NCBI RefSeq assembly: GCF_025502585.1
Contig: NZ_CP106679.1
Location: 1,159,001-1,223,000 of the forward strand
Direction: 5' to 3'
Source: Reichenbachiella agarivorans
GTDB lineage: Bacteria; Bacteroidota; Bacteroidia; Cytophagales; Cyclobacteriaceae
Length of the DNA: 64,000 nucleotides
The position numbers and the translations under genes were made by a program. Within the stretch, counting starts at the first letter, position 1. Each line of letters begins with the position of its first letter. A model generated the notes under the pieces. The model saw only the letters and a list, made by a program, of their open reading frames with translations. It was not told where the DNA came from and ran no database searches. Below are positions 16,156-24,937 of the stretch, in pieces.

Positions 16156-18456
16156 ATGAACACATTTTTAACAGGCCTGATAACCCTGATCGCATCCCCA
16201 CCCGACCCCAATGTAGTAGAAAGTCTAAATTTAATTCAGCTCAATCTTGATGACCTATGGGTGCTAGTAGCGGCAGCCTTGGTATTCTTTATGCAAGCAG
16301 GATTCAAGGTTTTGGAGACTGGTCTGGTCAAAAAAGAACACCGATCTGGTATTGGTGCCAAAAATTTGCTCGACTGGGTAGCGGGCAGTATTGCCTTCTT
16401 TCTCGTCGGCTTTGCCATCATGTTTGGGGACTCAACCAATGGCATCTTTGGATTTCACTATTTCGCTGGCGACTCCATCGACACTGGCAAAATCCTCATT
16501 TTCTTCCTTTTTCAACTTGCATTTGCAGGCACCGCGTTGACTATTGTATCTGGTGCTATGTCAGGTAGGACAGGTGTAGTTGCCTACTTTATAGTCTCAT
16601 TGATCACGGCCACCATTATCTATCCTGTGTTTGGACACTGGGCTTGGGGCAATCTGTGGGTGACAGACAATGAGCCTTGGCTGGCAAGCCTTGGTTTTAT
16701 GGATTTTGCAGGGTCAACAGTCGTTCACTCCACGGGAGCCTGGGTGGCTGTAATGGGCATCTACATGGTAGGGCCAAGACTCGGTAGATATGACGCCTAC
16801 GGTCGTATCCAACCTACCAAAGCCTCTGATTATGCCTACAGTATTCTAGGAGTCATGATACTCTGGCTAGGTTGGTGGGGATTCAATGGAGGCAGTACCT
16901 TGGCGTTTAACAATGACGTACCACAAATCATCCTCAATACAAATCTGGCAGGAGCAGGAGCATGTTTTTCAGCATTCTTCCATGCCTATCTTTTTCAGAA
17001 AAAAACTGACGTGATCGAAAAGATTGCAGGTGGTAGTTTGACTGGTCTGGTGGCCATAACAGCCTGTTGCAATGTAGTGACTCCTATATCCAGCTTGATC
17101 ATTGGTCTACTCGCTGGTGTGATACACAACATATTCTATGTGATTATAGCTGAAAAATGGAAGCTAGACGATCCTGTAGGTGCCATAGCAGTACACGGTA
17201 TTGGAGGTGTATTTGGGACACTCTGTGTAGCCCTTTTTGGACAAGAAGAGCTGCTCGTGCACAGCAGGTGGATACAGCTTGGTACACAATTCATCGGCAT
17301 AGCCACTTGCTTTATATTCACGACTTTTGTCTCCTACATTGTGTTTTCGATCATCAAAAAAACCATCGGTCTCAGGGTATCTCCTGTAGAGGAAAAAATC
17401 GGGTCGTTTGTAGGCAACAGTTCTATGGATGTAGAAATCAATGAAATTGATGATCAAAAAGTAGCACAGGTTTCTATCAGAGTCAGTGACAAAGGCTACA
17501 ACATCTACTCTGTCATCGAGTACCTCTCAATCAATCAGGAAAGAAGGAAAAAAATGATCTCGGAGGATCGTGTCAGATACATGGACGAAATGGGGAGCAT
17601 TATCCCACCATTAGTTGCTGTGCGACAAATGGGTCTCATGCTGGATAGTATGAAAGAAAAAGCCACTGCCGAGCGCGATGAACTCCGCAACAAGCAGGAA
17701 GAGTACGACAATTCTCTACAGCATATGGGGAGCCTCCAAAATGCACTGTTGGAAGACGAGTCTTCGTTGAAGGATCTCTTTGAGGATTCCTTCCTCATCT
17801 TCCAACCGCAAAAAAAGGTATCAGGAGATTTCTATTGGTTCAAACAAATCTCAGAGTACAAAATTGTCATTGTATCCAATTGTACAGGCAAGGGGGTATC
17901 TGGTGGATTTTTGGGCATGCTGGGTATTTCTTTGGTCAAAGAAATTTTTAGTTCCAACAAACTCCTGTACCCAGACAAAGTACTAAAACTCCTGGATAAG
18001 AAATTTGAGCATTCGCTCAAAACCAGAACACTCAGCGTCAAAATGAAAGATGCGATGGATGTTTCGATCATTATTGTCGATGAGTTGAAACAAAAAATAT
18101 ACTTCTCTGGAGCCAACAATAGTGTCATGCACGTAGCAGGAAACACTATCAATGAATACCAGGGTGCAAAATGGCCTATCGGACAATTCCCAGAAGATGA
18201 AAAAGGGAAATTTAGCAGAGAGGTGATCTCTTATCTACCGGGCGAGTCCATCTATCTCTACACGAATGGTTATTATCATCAAACTAACATAAATGAAAAA
18301 CCATTAGGTTTGGACAGTTTCAAATCACAACTCAAGTTGGTACAAAACATGGAGTCAGAAACACAAAAAACCATCTTGATGGATGACTTCAAGGAATGGA
18401 AGGGAAGTGAAGAACAAAAAGATGATGTGTTGGTAATTGGAATAAAACTACGATAA
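16156..18456 (+). CDS. Ammonium transporter fused to a SpoIIE/PP2C-like domain with altered metal ligands
   Basis: Residues about 1-405 form a complete Amt channel: the FMQAGFKVLETGLVKK start, the twin pore histidines at H191 (STVVHSTGAW) and H347 (AVHGIGGVFGT), and about 11 helices. Residues 405-510 are a linker with a coiled coil. Residues about 530-766 match the SpoIIE/RsbU-type PP2C phosphatase of Bacteroidota. The first Asp (GDFYW, D558) and the terminal DD (756-757) remain, but the usual DCTGHG and TDG aspartates are Asn (N575 in NCTGKG, N704 in LYTNG). The phosphatase is thus likely weak or inactive and may act as a binding module. The protein probably reports ammonium flux to a cytoplasmic partner; function is inferred. 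Confidence 0.87.
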   Translation: MNTFLTGLITLIASPPDPNVVESLNLIQLNLDDLWVLVAAALVFFMQAGFKVLETGLVKKEHRSGIGAKNLLDWVAGSIAFFLVGFAIMFGDSTNGIFGFHYFAGDSIDTGKILIFFLFQLAFAGTALTIVSGAMSGRTGVVAYFIVSLITATIIYPVFGHWAWGNLWVTDNEPWLASLGFMDFAGSTVVHSTGAWVAVMGIYMVGPRLGRYDAYGRIQPTKASDYAYSILGVMILWLGWWGFNGGSTLAFNNDVPQIILNTNLAGAGACFSAFFHAYLFQKKTDVIEKIAGGSLTGLVAITACCNVVTPISSLIIGLLAGVIHNIFYVIIAEKWKLDDPVGAIAVHGIGGVFGTLCVALFGQEELLVHSRWIQLGTQFIGIATCFIFTTFVSYIVFSIIKKTIGLRVSPVEEKIGSFVGNSSMDVEINEIDDQKVAQVSIRVSDKGYNIYSVIEYLSINQERRKKMISEDRVRYMDEMGSIIPPLVAVRQMGLMLDSMKEKATAERDELRNKQEEYDNSLQHMGSLQNALLEDESSLKDLFEDSFLIFQPQKKVSGDFYWFKQISEYKIVIVSNCTGKGVSGGFLGMLGISLVKEIFSSNKLLYPDKVLKLLDKKFEHSLKTRTLSVKMKDAMDVSIIIVDELKQKIYFSGANNSVMHVAGNTINEYQGAKWPIGQFPEDEKGKFSREVISYLPGESIYLYTNGYYHQTNINEKPLGLDSFKSQLKLVQNMESETQKTILMDDFKEWKGSEEQKDDVLVIGIKLR

Positions 18457-18470
18457 ACTACGTAGTTTAT
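18453..18470. promoter_or_regulatory. 18-bp perfect palindrome after the amt fusion gene
   Basis: ATAAACTACGTAGTTTAT is a perfect 18-bp palindrome containing the ACTACGTAGT core. It overlaps the amt stop codon by four bases and lies about 200 bp ahead of narK. It may be a distal operator for narK or part of a hairpin at the end of the amt message. Confidence 0.45.
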
Positions 18471-18608
18471 GTTTCATCATAAATTAATAACTCAAATGAG
18501 CTAAAATTAGCCATTTGAGTTATTTTTATGATAAATAGCATGTTTTATATTGTGCATAAACTAGTTTATATATGGTTTTAAGTCATATTAATAACGAATT
18601 AAGCAGCA

Positions 18609-18616
18609 TAATTTTG
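18609..18616 (+). promoter_or_regulatory. TAnnTTTG promoter box of narK
   Basis: TAATTTTG fits the Bacteroidota -7 consensus, 54 bp before the narK start codon. A -33 element at the expected distance is not obvious. If used, the start site would be near 18623, placing the two TACGTA boxes at and just after it. Confidence 0.4.
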
Positions 18617-18621
18617 TAACA

Positions 18622-18649
18622 TCTACGTACATCGACAATACTACGTAGT
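18622..18649. promoter_or_regulatory. Paired TACGTA boxes ahead of narK
   Basis: A TACGTA box at 18624 and a perfect ACTACGTAGT palindrome at 18640-18649 lie 22 bp before the narK ATG. This is the third exact ACTACGTAGT in the window; all three are intergenic and within the nitrate island. Confidence 0.45.
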
Positions 18650-18670
18650 TTCACATTAAGACTTGAAATT

Positions 18671-20038
18671 ATGCAGACAATCAGAACTTCAACCGAAAAA
18701 GCCACTAGAATCAACCTCTTAGATTTTAGATCGGTACAAATGCGAACATTTCATCTCAGCTGGATCGCCTTCTTCTTGTGCTTCTTTGGCTGGTTTGCGC
18801 ATGCACCATTGATGAACTCAACCATCGGACCTGACATGGGATTGAGTCACGCACAAAAAATCACAGCTTTCATTGCATCAGTGGGTATCACCATCATTGC
18901 ACGACTAGTCATCGGCAACCTCTGTGACAAAATCGGTCCACGAAAAAGCTACACCTATTTATTGGCGTTTGGTGCGATCGTAGTGGCGGGATCATCACTA
19001 GCCTACAATTGGGAAACCTATTTGATCTCTAGAATGGCCATTGGCGTGATCGGTGCATCCTTCGTGATCACACAGTACCACACGACCAAGATGTTTGCGC
19101 CGAATGTAGTAGGAATTGCTAACGCCACCACCGCAGGTTGGGGGAATCTCGGTGGAGGCGTGACGCAAGCCATGATGCCACTGATTGCCTCAGGCATGTT
19201 GGCGATTGGTTTTGCAGAATCAGAACTATCCAAATGGAGACCTGCCATGGTAGTACCAGCCGTCATCATGCTAGTTGTAGCCTATCTGTACTGGAAGTAC
19301 ACAGAAGACACCCCACAGGGCAACTATGACAGCAATCCCTCCATCAAACCCGTGAGCCAACCAGGCGAATCAGGACTCTTCATGTCAGCTGTCAAGGATC
19401 GCAGAGTTTGGATATTGTTTGCTATCTATGGCGCTTGTTTCGGGCTAGAGCTTTTCGTCAACGGACGAGCAGCGACCTATTATCAAACCAAGTTTAGCCT
19501 CAATGAAACTACCGCAGGAATAATTGCTGCATTGTTTGGGCTGATGAACCTTTTTGCGCGCTCGATGGGCGGGTGGTTAGGCGACAAGTTCTCTACCACT
19601 GGCGGCCTATCAGGCAGAGTAAAATGGCTCGTGATGGTGCTCTTTGCAGAGGGATTGGCATTGATCCTGTTCTCAAGAATGGATATGCTTGGACTTGCCA
19701 TTGGTACCATGATCGTCTTCTCGCTTTTCGTCCAAATGGCCGAAGGAGCTACTTTCTCAGTGGTGCCATTCATCAACAAAAAATCTCTCGGGGCAGTGGC
19801 GGGGATCGTGGGTGCAGGCGGTAACGTCGGAGCTGTGATCTATGCACAATTCCTACTTAGAAGTGGTGCCACACTGGAAAACAGTTTTATGTACTTTGGT
19901 ATCGCAGTAGTAGCAATCAGTCTCTTAGGACTGGGCATCAAATTCTCAGCGGCAGACGAGCAAGCAGCCCGAGACGAACAGAAAAAACTAGAAGAATTTG
20001 AAAAGCAATTGGCCAATAGGGAATTGAAGGCTGCTTGA
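18671..20038 (+). CDS. narK: Nitrate/nitrite transporter of the NarK (NNP) family
   Basis: The 455-residue MFS protein has 12 predicted helices, with the N-terminal soluble 30 residues typical of the group. Nitrate-family signatures are visible in helix 5 (GWGNLGGGVTQAMMP) and helix 11 (GAGGNVGAVIYAQ), and the loop 2-3 motif reads GNLCDKIGPRKSY. It carries nitrate in, or exchanges nitrate for nitrite, across the inner membrane. It lacks the soluble insert seen in the decayed copy at 7083. It has its own upstream gap with operator-like palindromes and a terminator after it. Confidence 0.9.
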   Translation: MQTIRTSTEKATRINLLDFRSVQMRTFHLSWIAFFLCFFGWFAHAPLMNSTIGPDMGLSHAQKITAFIASVGITIIARLVIGNLCDKIGPRKSYTYLLAFGAIVVAGSSLAYNWETYLISRMAIGVIGASFVITQYHTTKMFAPNVVGIANATTAGWGNLGGGVTQAMMPLIASGMLAIGFAESELSKWRPAMVVPAVIMLVVAYLYWKYTEDTPQGNYDSNPSIKPVSQPGESGLFMSAVKDRRVWILFAIYGACFGLELFVNGRAATYYQTKFSLNETTAGIIAALFGLMNLFARSMGGWLGDKFSTTGGLSGRVKWLVMVLFAEGLALILFSRMDMLGLAIGTMIVFSLFVQMAEGATFSVVPFINKKSLGAVAGIVGAGGNVGAVIYAQFLLRSGATLENSFMYFGIAVVAISLLGLGIKFSAADEQAARDEQKKLEEFEKQLANRELKAA

Positions 20039-20055
20039 TTTTACTCTTGAGTTAC

Positions 20056-20097
20056 AAAAAAGAGGAGGTCGGACATTTAATCCAGCCTCCTCTTTTC
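20056..20097. terminator. Bidirectional terminator between narK and the flavoprotein gene
   Basis: AAAAGAGGAGG and CCTCCTCTTTT form a perfect 11-bp stem over a 17-base loop with A/T tracts on both sides, in a convergent gap. The right arm reaches the stop codon of the flavoprotein gene. Confidence 0.85.
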
Positions 20098-21205
20098 ACT
20101 CAAACTCCCTCCCATGACTCAATCCAATCAATCGGTTCCTCAACCAAGAATTGGACATCAGACCCACGGCCATTTCTGACAAGATGGGACTACCAAATAG
20201 CCTCTGAAATTGTCGGCCTGACCAAAGACGTAAAGAAAATTCGTAATCCCATATTTGTTGATAAGCGGCTTCTAAAGCAGATCTGTCAATCTCACCCTTG
20301 TTCCACCGATCTATAATCAACCTACTCAGTAAACTTGCCGAACGAATCGCCATGGCCATCCCATTGCCGCAAAGCGGTGTGATCATCCCTGCAGAGTCCC
20401 CAGACATCAGGATGTGATTTTCTACGGCCTTCTTTTTTTCGAATGAAATCTCGTTGATCACCAGTGGTTTATCAAACAGGAAATCCGAGTTGGCCCAGAT
20501 AGCTTTGAGATGAGGGTTGTTGAACAAAACATCCTCCTCCATTTCTTCAACATTGCGACTTTTGAGATTATCTCTGTGACTCAAATAGCAAAGATTGAAC
20601 ACATCACCACCTACACTACTCAGCCCACAATAACCGTCCTTAAAATTGTGAAGGGCAATCACATCTTTGGCAAAATCCGTTTTGATGTGGTATTTAATCC
20701 CAATGTATGGCGACCTATTGGCCATAAATGCCCGCTGCAAGCGTGCGTCCAGTTGGCTTCTTTTCCCGAAAGCTCCTATTACCAACTTAGATTGATATTG
20801 CTGATTTGCTGCCTGGACTTCAAAATATCCGTCCTGCCAAATGACATCACTGACTTTGGTGTTTTCCATCAAGTCTACGCCTGATTCTTTGGCCTTCCTA
20901 GCCAAGAACAAGTCAAAATTATGGCGACTGATGCCAAAACCACCTAAATCCAGATTTGTATGAATCTTTTTTCCACTGATGGCGCTCAACTGAAATTTAC
21001 TAATTTCACTAGGCGTCAACTCAGCAGGATACAAGTCATGCTTTCGCAAAAAAGGCTTCACTTCATTGGAAATGTACTCACCACATACACGGTGGAAAGG
21101 GTAACTGCCCTTTTCCATCAAGCAAACCCTGAGACCCGCTCTGGACAACAAAATCGAATTGATCAAACCTGCCAATCCACCCCCTACGATGATCACATCT
21201 AGCAT
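20096..21205 (-). CDS. FAD-dependent oxidoreductase of the geranylgeranyl-reductase type
   Basis: The 369-residue protein begins with an FAD-binding Rossmann motif (VIIVGGGLAGLINSILLSRAG) and an adjacent EKGSYPFHRVCGEYIS stretch, both typical of the geranylgeranyl reductase/flavin monooxygenase superfamily. A second FAD contact, LMSGDSAGMITPLCGNGMAMAI, lies near residue 280. Members reduce isoprenoid chains or hydroxylate aromatic substrates. In some Bacteroidota relatives stand beside a type III polyketide synthase, but none is here, so the substrate is unknown. It stands alone, divergent from the fRMsr gene. Confidence 0.8.
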   Translation of the reverse strand: MLDVIIVGGGLAGLINSILLSRAGLRVCLMEKGSYPFHRVCGEYISNEVKPFLRKHDLYPAELTPSEISKFQLSAISGKKIHTNLDLGGFGISRHNFDLFLARKAKESGVDLMENTKVSDVIWQDGYFEVQAANQQYQSKLVIGAFGKRSQLDARLQRAFMANRSPYIGIKYHIKTDFAKDVIALHNFKDGYCGLSSVGGDVFNLCYLSHRDNLKSRNVEEMEEDVLFNNPHLKAIWANSDFLFDKPLVINEISFEKKKAVENHILMSGDSAGMITPLCGNGMAMAIRSASLLSRLIIDRWNKGEIDRSALEAAYQQIWDYEFSLRLWSGRQFQRLFGSPILSEMAVGLMSNSWLRNRLIGLSHGREFE

Positions 21206-21279
21206 GCCTAAATATCTGAGAAAATAATTAACTATTACAGGACTCTCCCGTAAAATTGCAGCACATTCAATCTCAAATC

Positions 21280-21762
21280 ATGGCGGAGGAATTAAAAATC
21301 GATCAAACTAAAAGTAAGAAAGAGCAATACGAGGCCTTGTTGCCACAAATTGCTGCTTTGCTATCTACCGAAACAGATGCCACCGCCAACTTGGCCAATG
21401 TAGCTGCTGCGCTCAAGCAAACCTTCGGCTTTCTATGGGTGGGTTTCTATCTGGTCAAAGGAGATCAATTGGTACTTGGTCCATTTCAGGGACCCATCGC
21501 CTGTACCCGCATTGCGCTGGGCAAAGGAGTCTGCGGTACAGCTTGGAAAGAAGGACTGACACTTGTCGTAGACAATGTGGACGAATTCCCTGGCCACATA
21601 GCCTGTAGCTCTGATTCTAAATCCGAAATCGTAGTGCCTATTTATAAAAACGGAGAAATCATTGGAGTACTTGACGTGGATAGTGAGGCATTGGCTCATT
21701 TCGACGAAATCGATCATGACTATTTAGAAAAACTCATGATCGATCTAGCCAATCATATTTAA
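21280..21762 (+). CDS. Free methionine-(R)-sulfoxide reductase (GAF domain)
   Basis: The frame is open from a TTG at 21256, but the ATG at 21280 gives the family-like start (MAEELKIDQ) and a 160-residue protein. It is a stand-alone GAF domain with the three cysteines of fRMsr: GPIACTRIALGKGVCGTAW and HIACSSDSKSEIVVP. It reduces free methionine R-sulfoxide in the cytoplasm via thioredoxin-type disulfides. The last four bases overlap the 3' end of the convergent gene. The related peptide enzyme MsrB is encoded at 43218. Confidence 0.9.
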   Translation: MAEELKIDQTKSKKEQYEALLPQIAALLSTETDATANLANVAAALKQTFGFLWVGFYLVKGDQLVLGPFQGPIACTRIALGKGVCGTAWKEGLTLVVDNVDEFPGHIACSSDSKSEIVVPIYKNGEIIGVLDVDSEALAHFDEIDHDYLEKLMIDLANHI

Positions 21763-22658
21763 TCCCTACCAAATTTATCCATCACTCTTTCTTTGATTCC
21801 ATTGAACTCAAAGTGTAACTCTGTACCACTCTTTGGATCCAATCGAAAAGCCTTGCTTTGAGAGTCATACAACACTTCGTAGTACTGGTCTTTCAATTCA
21901 CCCGCAATCAAAATATCACTCCGAGTCTCCTTATCGTACAGCGTCAAGCGGCTTGGGTATTCTATTGGCAAATCCAGTTGTATGAAATCATTGATGTACA
22001 ACAAATGTGTGGCACCATTTAACTCAATCCGTATGCGGTCCTTGGTCTTCTGGTATGGGGTTCGGTAGAGATACACCGTGCTTCTGACTGGCTCCTCGGC
22101 AGACAAAGACTGCTCAAAATTGCGCAAGTTGTAGTTTTGGACGGCCTGCCGGATGTCTCCAGGTTTGAATCTAAAATCAGAAGAATTGACGTATGAAAAG
22201 GTGGTATCATCATCGGCCAACATTAGGCTAAAATCCAAAAAACGCAGATCACGCGCTCGCCTATTGTCGTGCATATCATACACCTCCTTGACAAGACCTT
22301 CCTTTTGCATGAACATAGAGTACCCGCGACGTTGATCAACAAAAAGAGCAATCGCACCTGACTCATAGCGCTCCACAAACAGATACTCTCGCTCTCCCTC
22401 TTCGTTGAAGTAAAATATAAGATAGTAAGAAGACTCGCTCAACGATTGTGTATAACCCATGATAGAATCAGGCAAAATATCAACCATCTCTCCTTCTTCA
22501 TAGTCTTTGACCCTCACCACATCACGAAATTCTAACATCCTCATAAAAGGAATCTTCCGACCACTATGCAGTGTCAGGGTATCCTGTGCGCACAACTGGT
22601 CGCCAACCACCAGTAGGGCCATTCCCAAAATCAATCTCAACCAATTAGTTTTCAGCAC
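21759..22658 (-). CDS. Hypothetical secreted protein
   Basis: The frame is open from a TTG at 22751, but a GTG at 22658 gives a 299-residue protein that begins with a proper signal peptide (LKTNWLRLILGMALLVVGDQLCAQ, cleavage after CAQ); this start is preferred, though uncertain. The mature part is mostly beta-type sequence rich in Tyr and Glu, with no recognised domain; TLHSGRKIPFMRMLEF and DILPDSIMGYTQ near its start suggest a surface or periplasmic beta-sandwich. No function is assigned. It overlaps the convergent fRMsr gene by four bases. Confidence 0.6.
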   Translation of the reverse strand: MLKTNWLRLILGMALLVVGDQLCAQDTLTLHSGRKIPFMRMLEFRDVVRVKDYEEGEMVDILPDSIMGYTQSLSESSYYLIFYFNEEGEREYLFVERYESGAIALFVDQRRGYSMFMQKEGLVKEVYDMHDNRRARDLRFLDFSLMLADDDTTFSYVNSSDFRFKPGDIRQAVQNYNLRNFEQSLSAEEPVRSTVYLYRTPYQKTKDRIRIELNGATHLLYINDFIQLDLPIEYPSRLTLYDKETRSDILIAGELKDQYYEVLYDSQSKAFRLDPKSGTELHFEFNGIKERVMDKFGRD

Positions 22659-22853
22659 TCGTATTTGATGTTCTCCCTTGTCCAATCTCAAAAATGAACC
22701 ATTAAGCAATCGATTCCAACCATTTTTCACAAAACGGCTTCTCTTAATCAAACCTTAATATATCATGAGGGAAATTACATCAAATTTGACGACCAAGGGA
22801 ATTATAAAACGGTGACTCATATAGTCCGTTTGAGAAATTGAATTCCATTCCCA

Positions 22854-23843
22854 TCATACCAAATAACACTCTTCATTGCTCTGAGTCATAATACTGATGG
22901 CATGTTTACCATACTTTGGCTTGAAAATGACTATTTTATCTTGATCCCTGAGTTGTCCATAGAATCCAGAAGGCACTTGTATGGTCTTCCATGTAGTACG
23001 TATCGTTCTCTTGGTACTCGATCGATTGGAGGTAATGGTAGATTTGTCTTGTACGACAGCAGCAATTCCAAGCTTTATACCAGCACTTTTGTTTCGGGCA
23101 TAATGAAAAACGGTATGACAGATTTTAAAGAATTGAAATGCTGGTACAATTACCAAAGGGAACATAAAAATAAGCAGAGCAGCCATGTCAGCAGCTACTA
23201 GTCCATAGACAATGAATAAAAATGGAATCATCCAAAATAATCTCGCTTTGATTTGTTGCCTCATCATCCTGTTGAGTACAGTCAAATCCTTGTCAGTCAT
23301 CACTTGCTCTATGGGTTTTTGATTGACGAAATGACTTAAACGCTGCAAAGTATCTCTGGTTTCTTCCTTGGCAAGATCAGAAGAAACCAAATCAAATTTT
23401 AGCGTAAAACCAGACTTAGGCGCCTTTTCCATCACGACCTTATCCCCAACTTTCGCCTGATTGTAGTGTCTATAGTCAATGTTGTATTCCTTGCCATTGA
23501 CAGTGAGATAATAACTTCTCTTGGTACTTGATTGACCTTTGGATCCCGTGTTTGCTGACGTTCTTATGTCAAGTCTCTTGTCTGATATTTCACCTGATAT
23601 GAGATACTTCACACCTCCTTTGATATCCATGGCTAAAGCCCATATCATGTATGCAATAATCCCAAAAAAGATCACCCCTACTCCGAATAGAAAGTAAAAG
23701 CCAAAGTCTCCATCCATATGAGAGAGCACAAAAACATACATCAAACTCATGATTCCCATCACTACAAATGGAAAGATGAAAGCAGGAATCAGTTGTTTTT
23801 TCAGTTTCTTGATATCCTCTGCTGTGAGTGCTATAGTTTCCAT
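22854..23843 (-). CDS. Hypothetical membrane protein with duplicated two-helix/soluble modules
   Basis: The 329-residue protein has helices near 17-40 and 45-70, a soluble part (about 75-165), a second helix pair near 200-240, and a second soluble part to the end. The two soluble parts share a similar start (GEISDKRLDIRTS... TKRSYYLT and AVVQDKSTITSNRSSTKRTIRTT), suggesting an internal duplication. No known family is recognised. It lies nine bases downstream of another membrane-protein gene and they probably form a two-gene operon. Confidence 0.65.
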   Translation of the reverse strand: METIALTAEDIKKLKKQLIPAFIFPFVVMGIMSLMYVFVLSHMDGDFGFYFLFGVGVIFFGIIAYMIWALAMDIKGGVKYLISGEISDKRLDIRTSANTGSKGQSSTKRSYYLTVNGKEYNIDYRHYNQAKVGDKVVMEKAPKSGFTLKFDLVSSDLAKEETRDTLQRLSHFVNQKPIEQVMTDKDLTVLNRMMRQQIKARLFWMIPFLFIVYGLVAADMAALLIFMFPLVIVPAFQFFKICHTVFHYARNKSAGIKLGIAAVVQDKSTITSNRSSTKRTIRTTWKTIQVPSGFYGQLRDQDKIVIFKPKYGKHAISIMTQSNEECYLV

Positions 23844-23852
23844 AATAATCTA

Positions 23853-24653
23853 TTAATCTGCTAAATCAGCTAGGTTAGACATCCTTTCCATTTTTTCTCT
23901 CAGTTCAGCGGCATCTTCATAATATCGATTGACAAGCAACTGTGCTCGTACCAATTCATCTGCTGGCACAGGTATCCGATAGTCGTGGTTACTCTCTCTT
24001 TCACCCAGTTTAGAAGATACAGTCAGGTGCATGGTAATCGGGCTGGTAGTAGTATCTATTTCAGATTTGGACACGAACCGTTTGAACCCCGTCAATTCAA
24101 TCAATTGATCATTGATCAAAATGTGATTTTGAGTGAAAATGATACGACCTACCGATTCATTCAGCAGTTGGATTTGAGCTTTGTTGATCATTCCATAGCA
24201 CAGCCACACAACTCCTCCTATTGGTAGTGCAATAGCCACCCCATACATTATGCTGATTACCCAACTATTAGATTCATGCAACAGCCAACTGGCTACTGCT
24301 AGGATCGCGAGCATTACCCCAACTGGAGCAGTTCTTTGTTTTTTGGTCAACTCTCTCCTTGCATAGGTCATATAGCTGCTCCACATTTCTCCTGTGAGCT
24401 CCCATTGGGTAATTATTGCTGCCTTGTTTTGTCGAATTTCTGCTGACACTAGAATACGTCTCTGGTTCATGGCTCTCATCAACAAGTATAGAAAAACGGG
24501 TACGCCAACTACTCCAATGATGCACACCACAAATAGCAATCTATTTCGTGCTCCAAAACTAATCGCTAGCCCACTGCCTAGCAAAGCTGCACCTGCCAAG
24601 CACAGCAGTATGGTATATAAAATAGTGTATGTGGTAGATACTTTATTTCTCAT
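23853..24653 (-). CDS. Hypothetical membrane protein, first gene of a pair
   Basis: The 266-residue protein has two pairs of helices (about 8-60 and 112-155) and a soluble C-terminal part with beta character (GRIIFTQNHILINDQLIELTGFKRFVS). The domain pattern resembles the downstream neighbour, which suggests a related or partner protein. No known family or catalytic residue is recognised. Confidence 0.62.
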   Translation of the reverse strand: MRNKVSTTYTILYTILLCLAGAALLGSGLAISFGARNRLLFVVCIIGVVGVPVFLYLLMRAMNQRRILVSAEIRQNKAAIITQWELTGEMWSSYMTYARRELTKKQRTAPVGVMLAILAVASWLLHESNSWVISIMYGVAIALPIGGVVWLCYGMINKAQIQLLNESVGRIIFTQNHILINDQLIELTGFKRFVSKSEIDTTTSPITMHLTVSSKLGERESNHDYRIPVPADELVRAQLLVNRYYEDAAELREKMERMSNLADLAD

Positions 24654-24937
24654 GATAGGGTATTTAATCTGAGTTATACAATTTAGGATTTAGTCAATAG
24701 TCAATCATACACAACAGATCTAAAACACACTGGATTCAAATCAAAGGGCCTGTATGGGTTGGTTGCAAAATCAAAATAAAGAAATTTTCATAGCTGAAAT
24801 TATACCCTCCAGTGGGTATTTTCACGTACCAGACCTAGGTAATCTGATGAAAGAAAACAGCTCTTCTAACGATATGAATCACCTAAACAATATTACTACC
24901 TTGCATCATCCATTATAACTTAGCCAAAACAACAAGC

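Noticed and set aside
20035-20316. Open frame running from narK into the flavoprotein gene
   Set aside because: It crosses the bidirectional terminator and is antisense to the flavoprotein.
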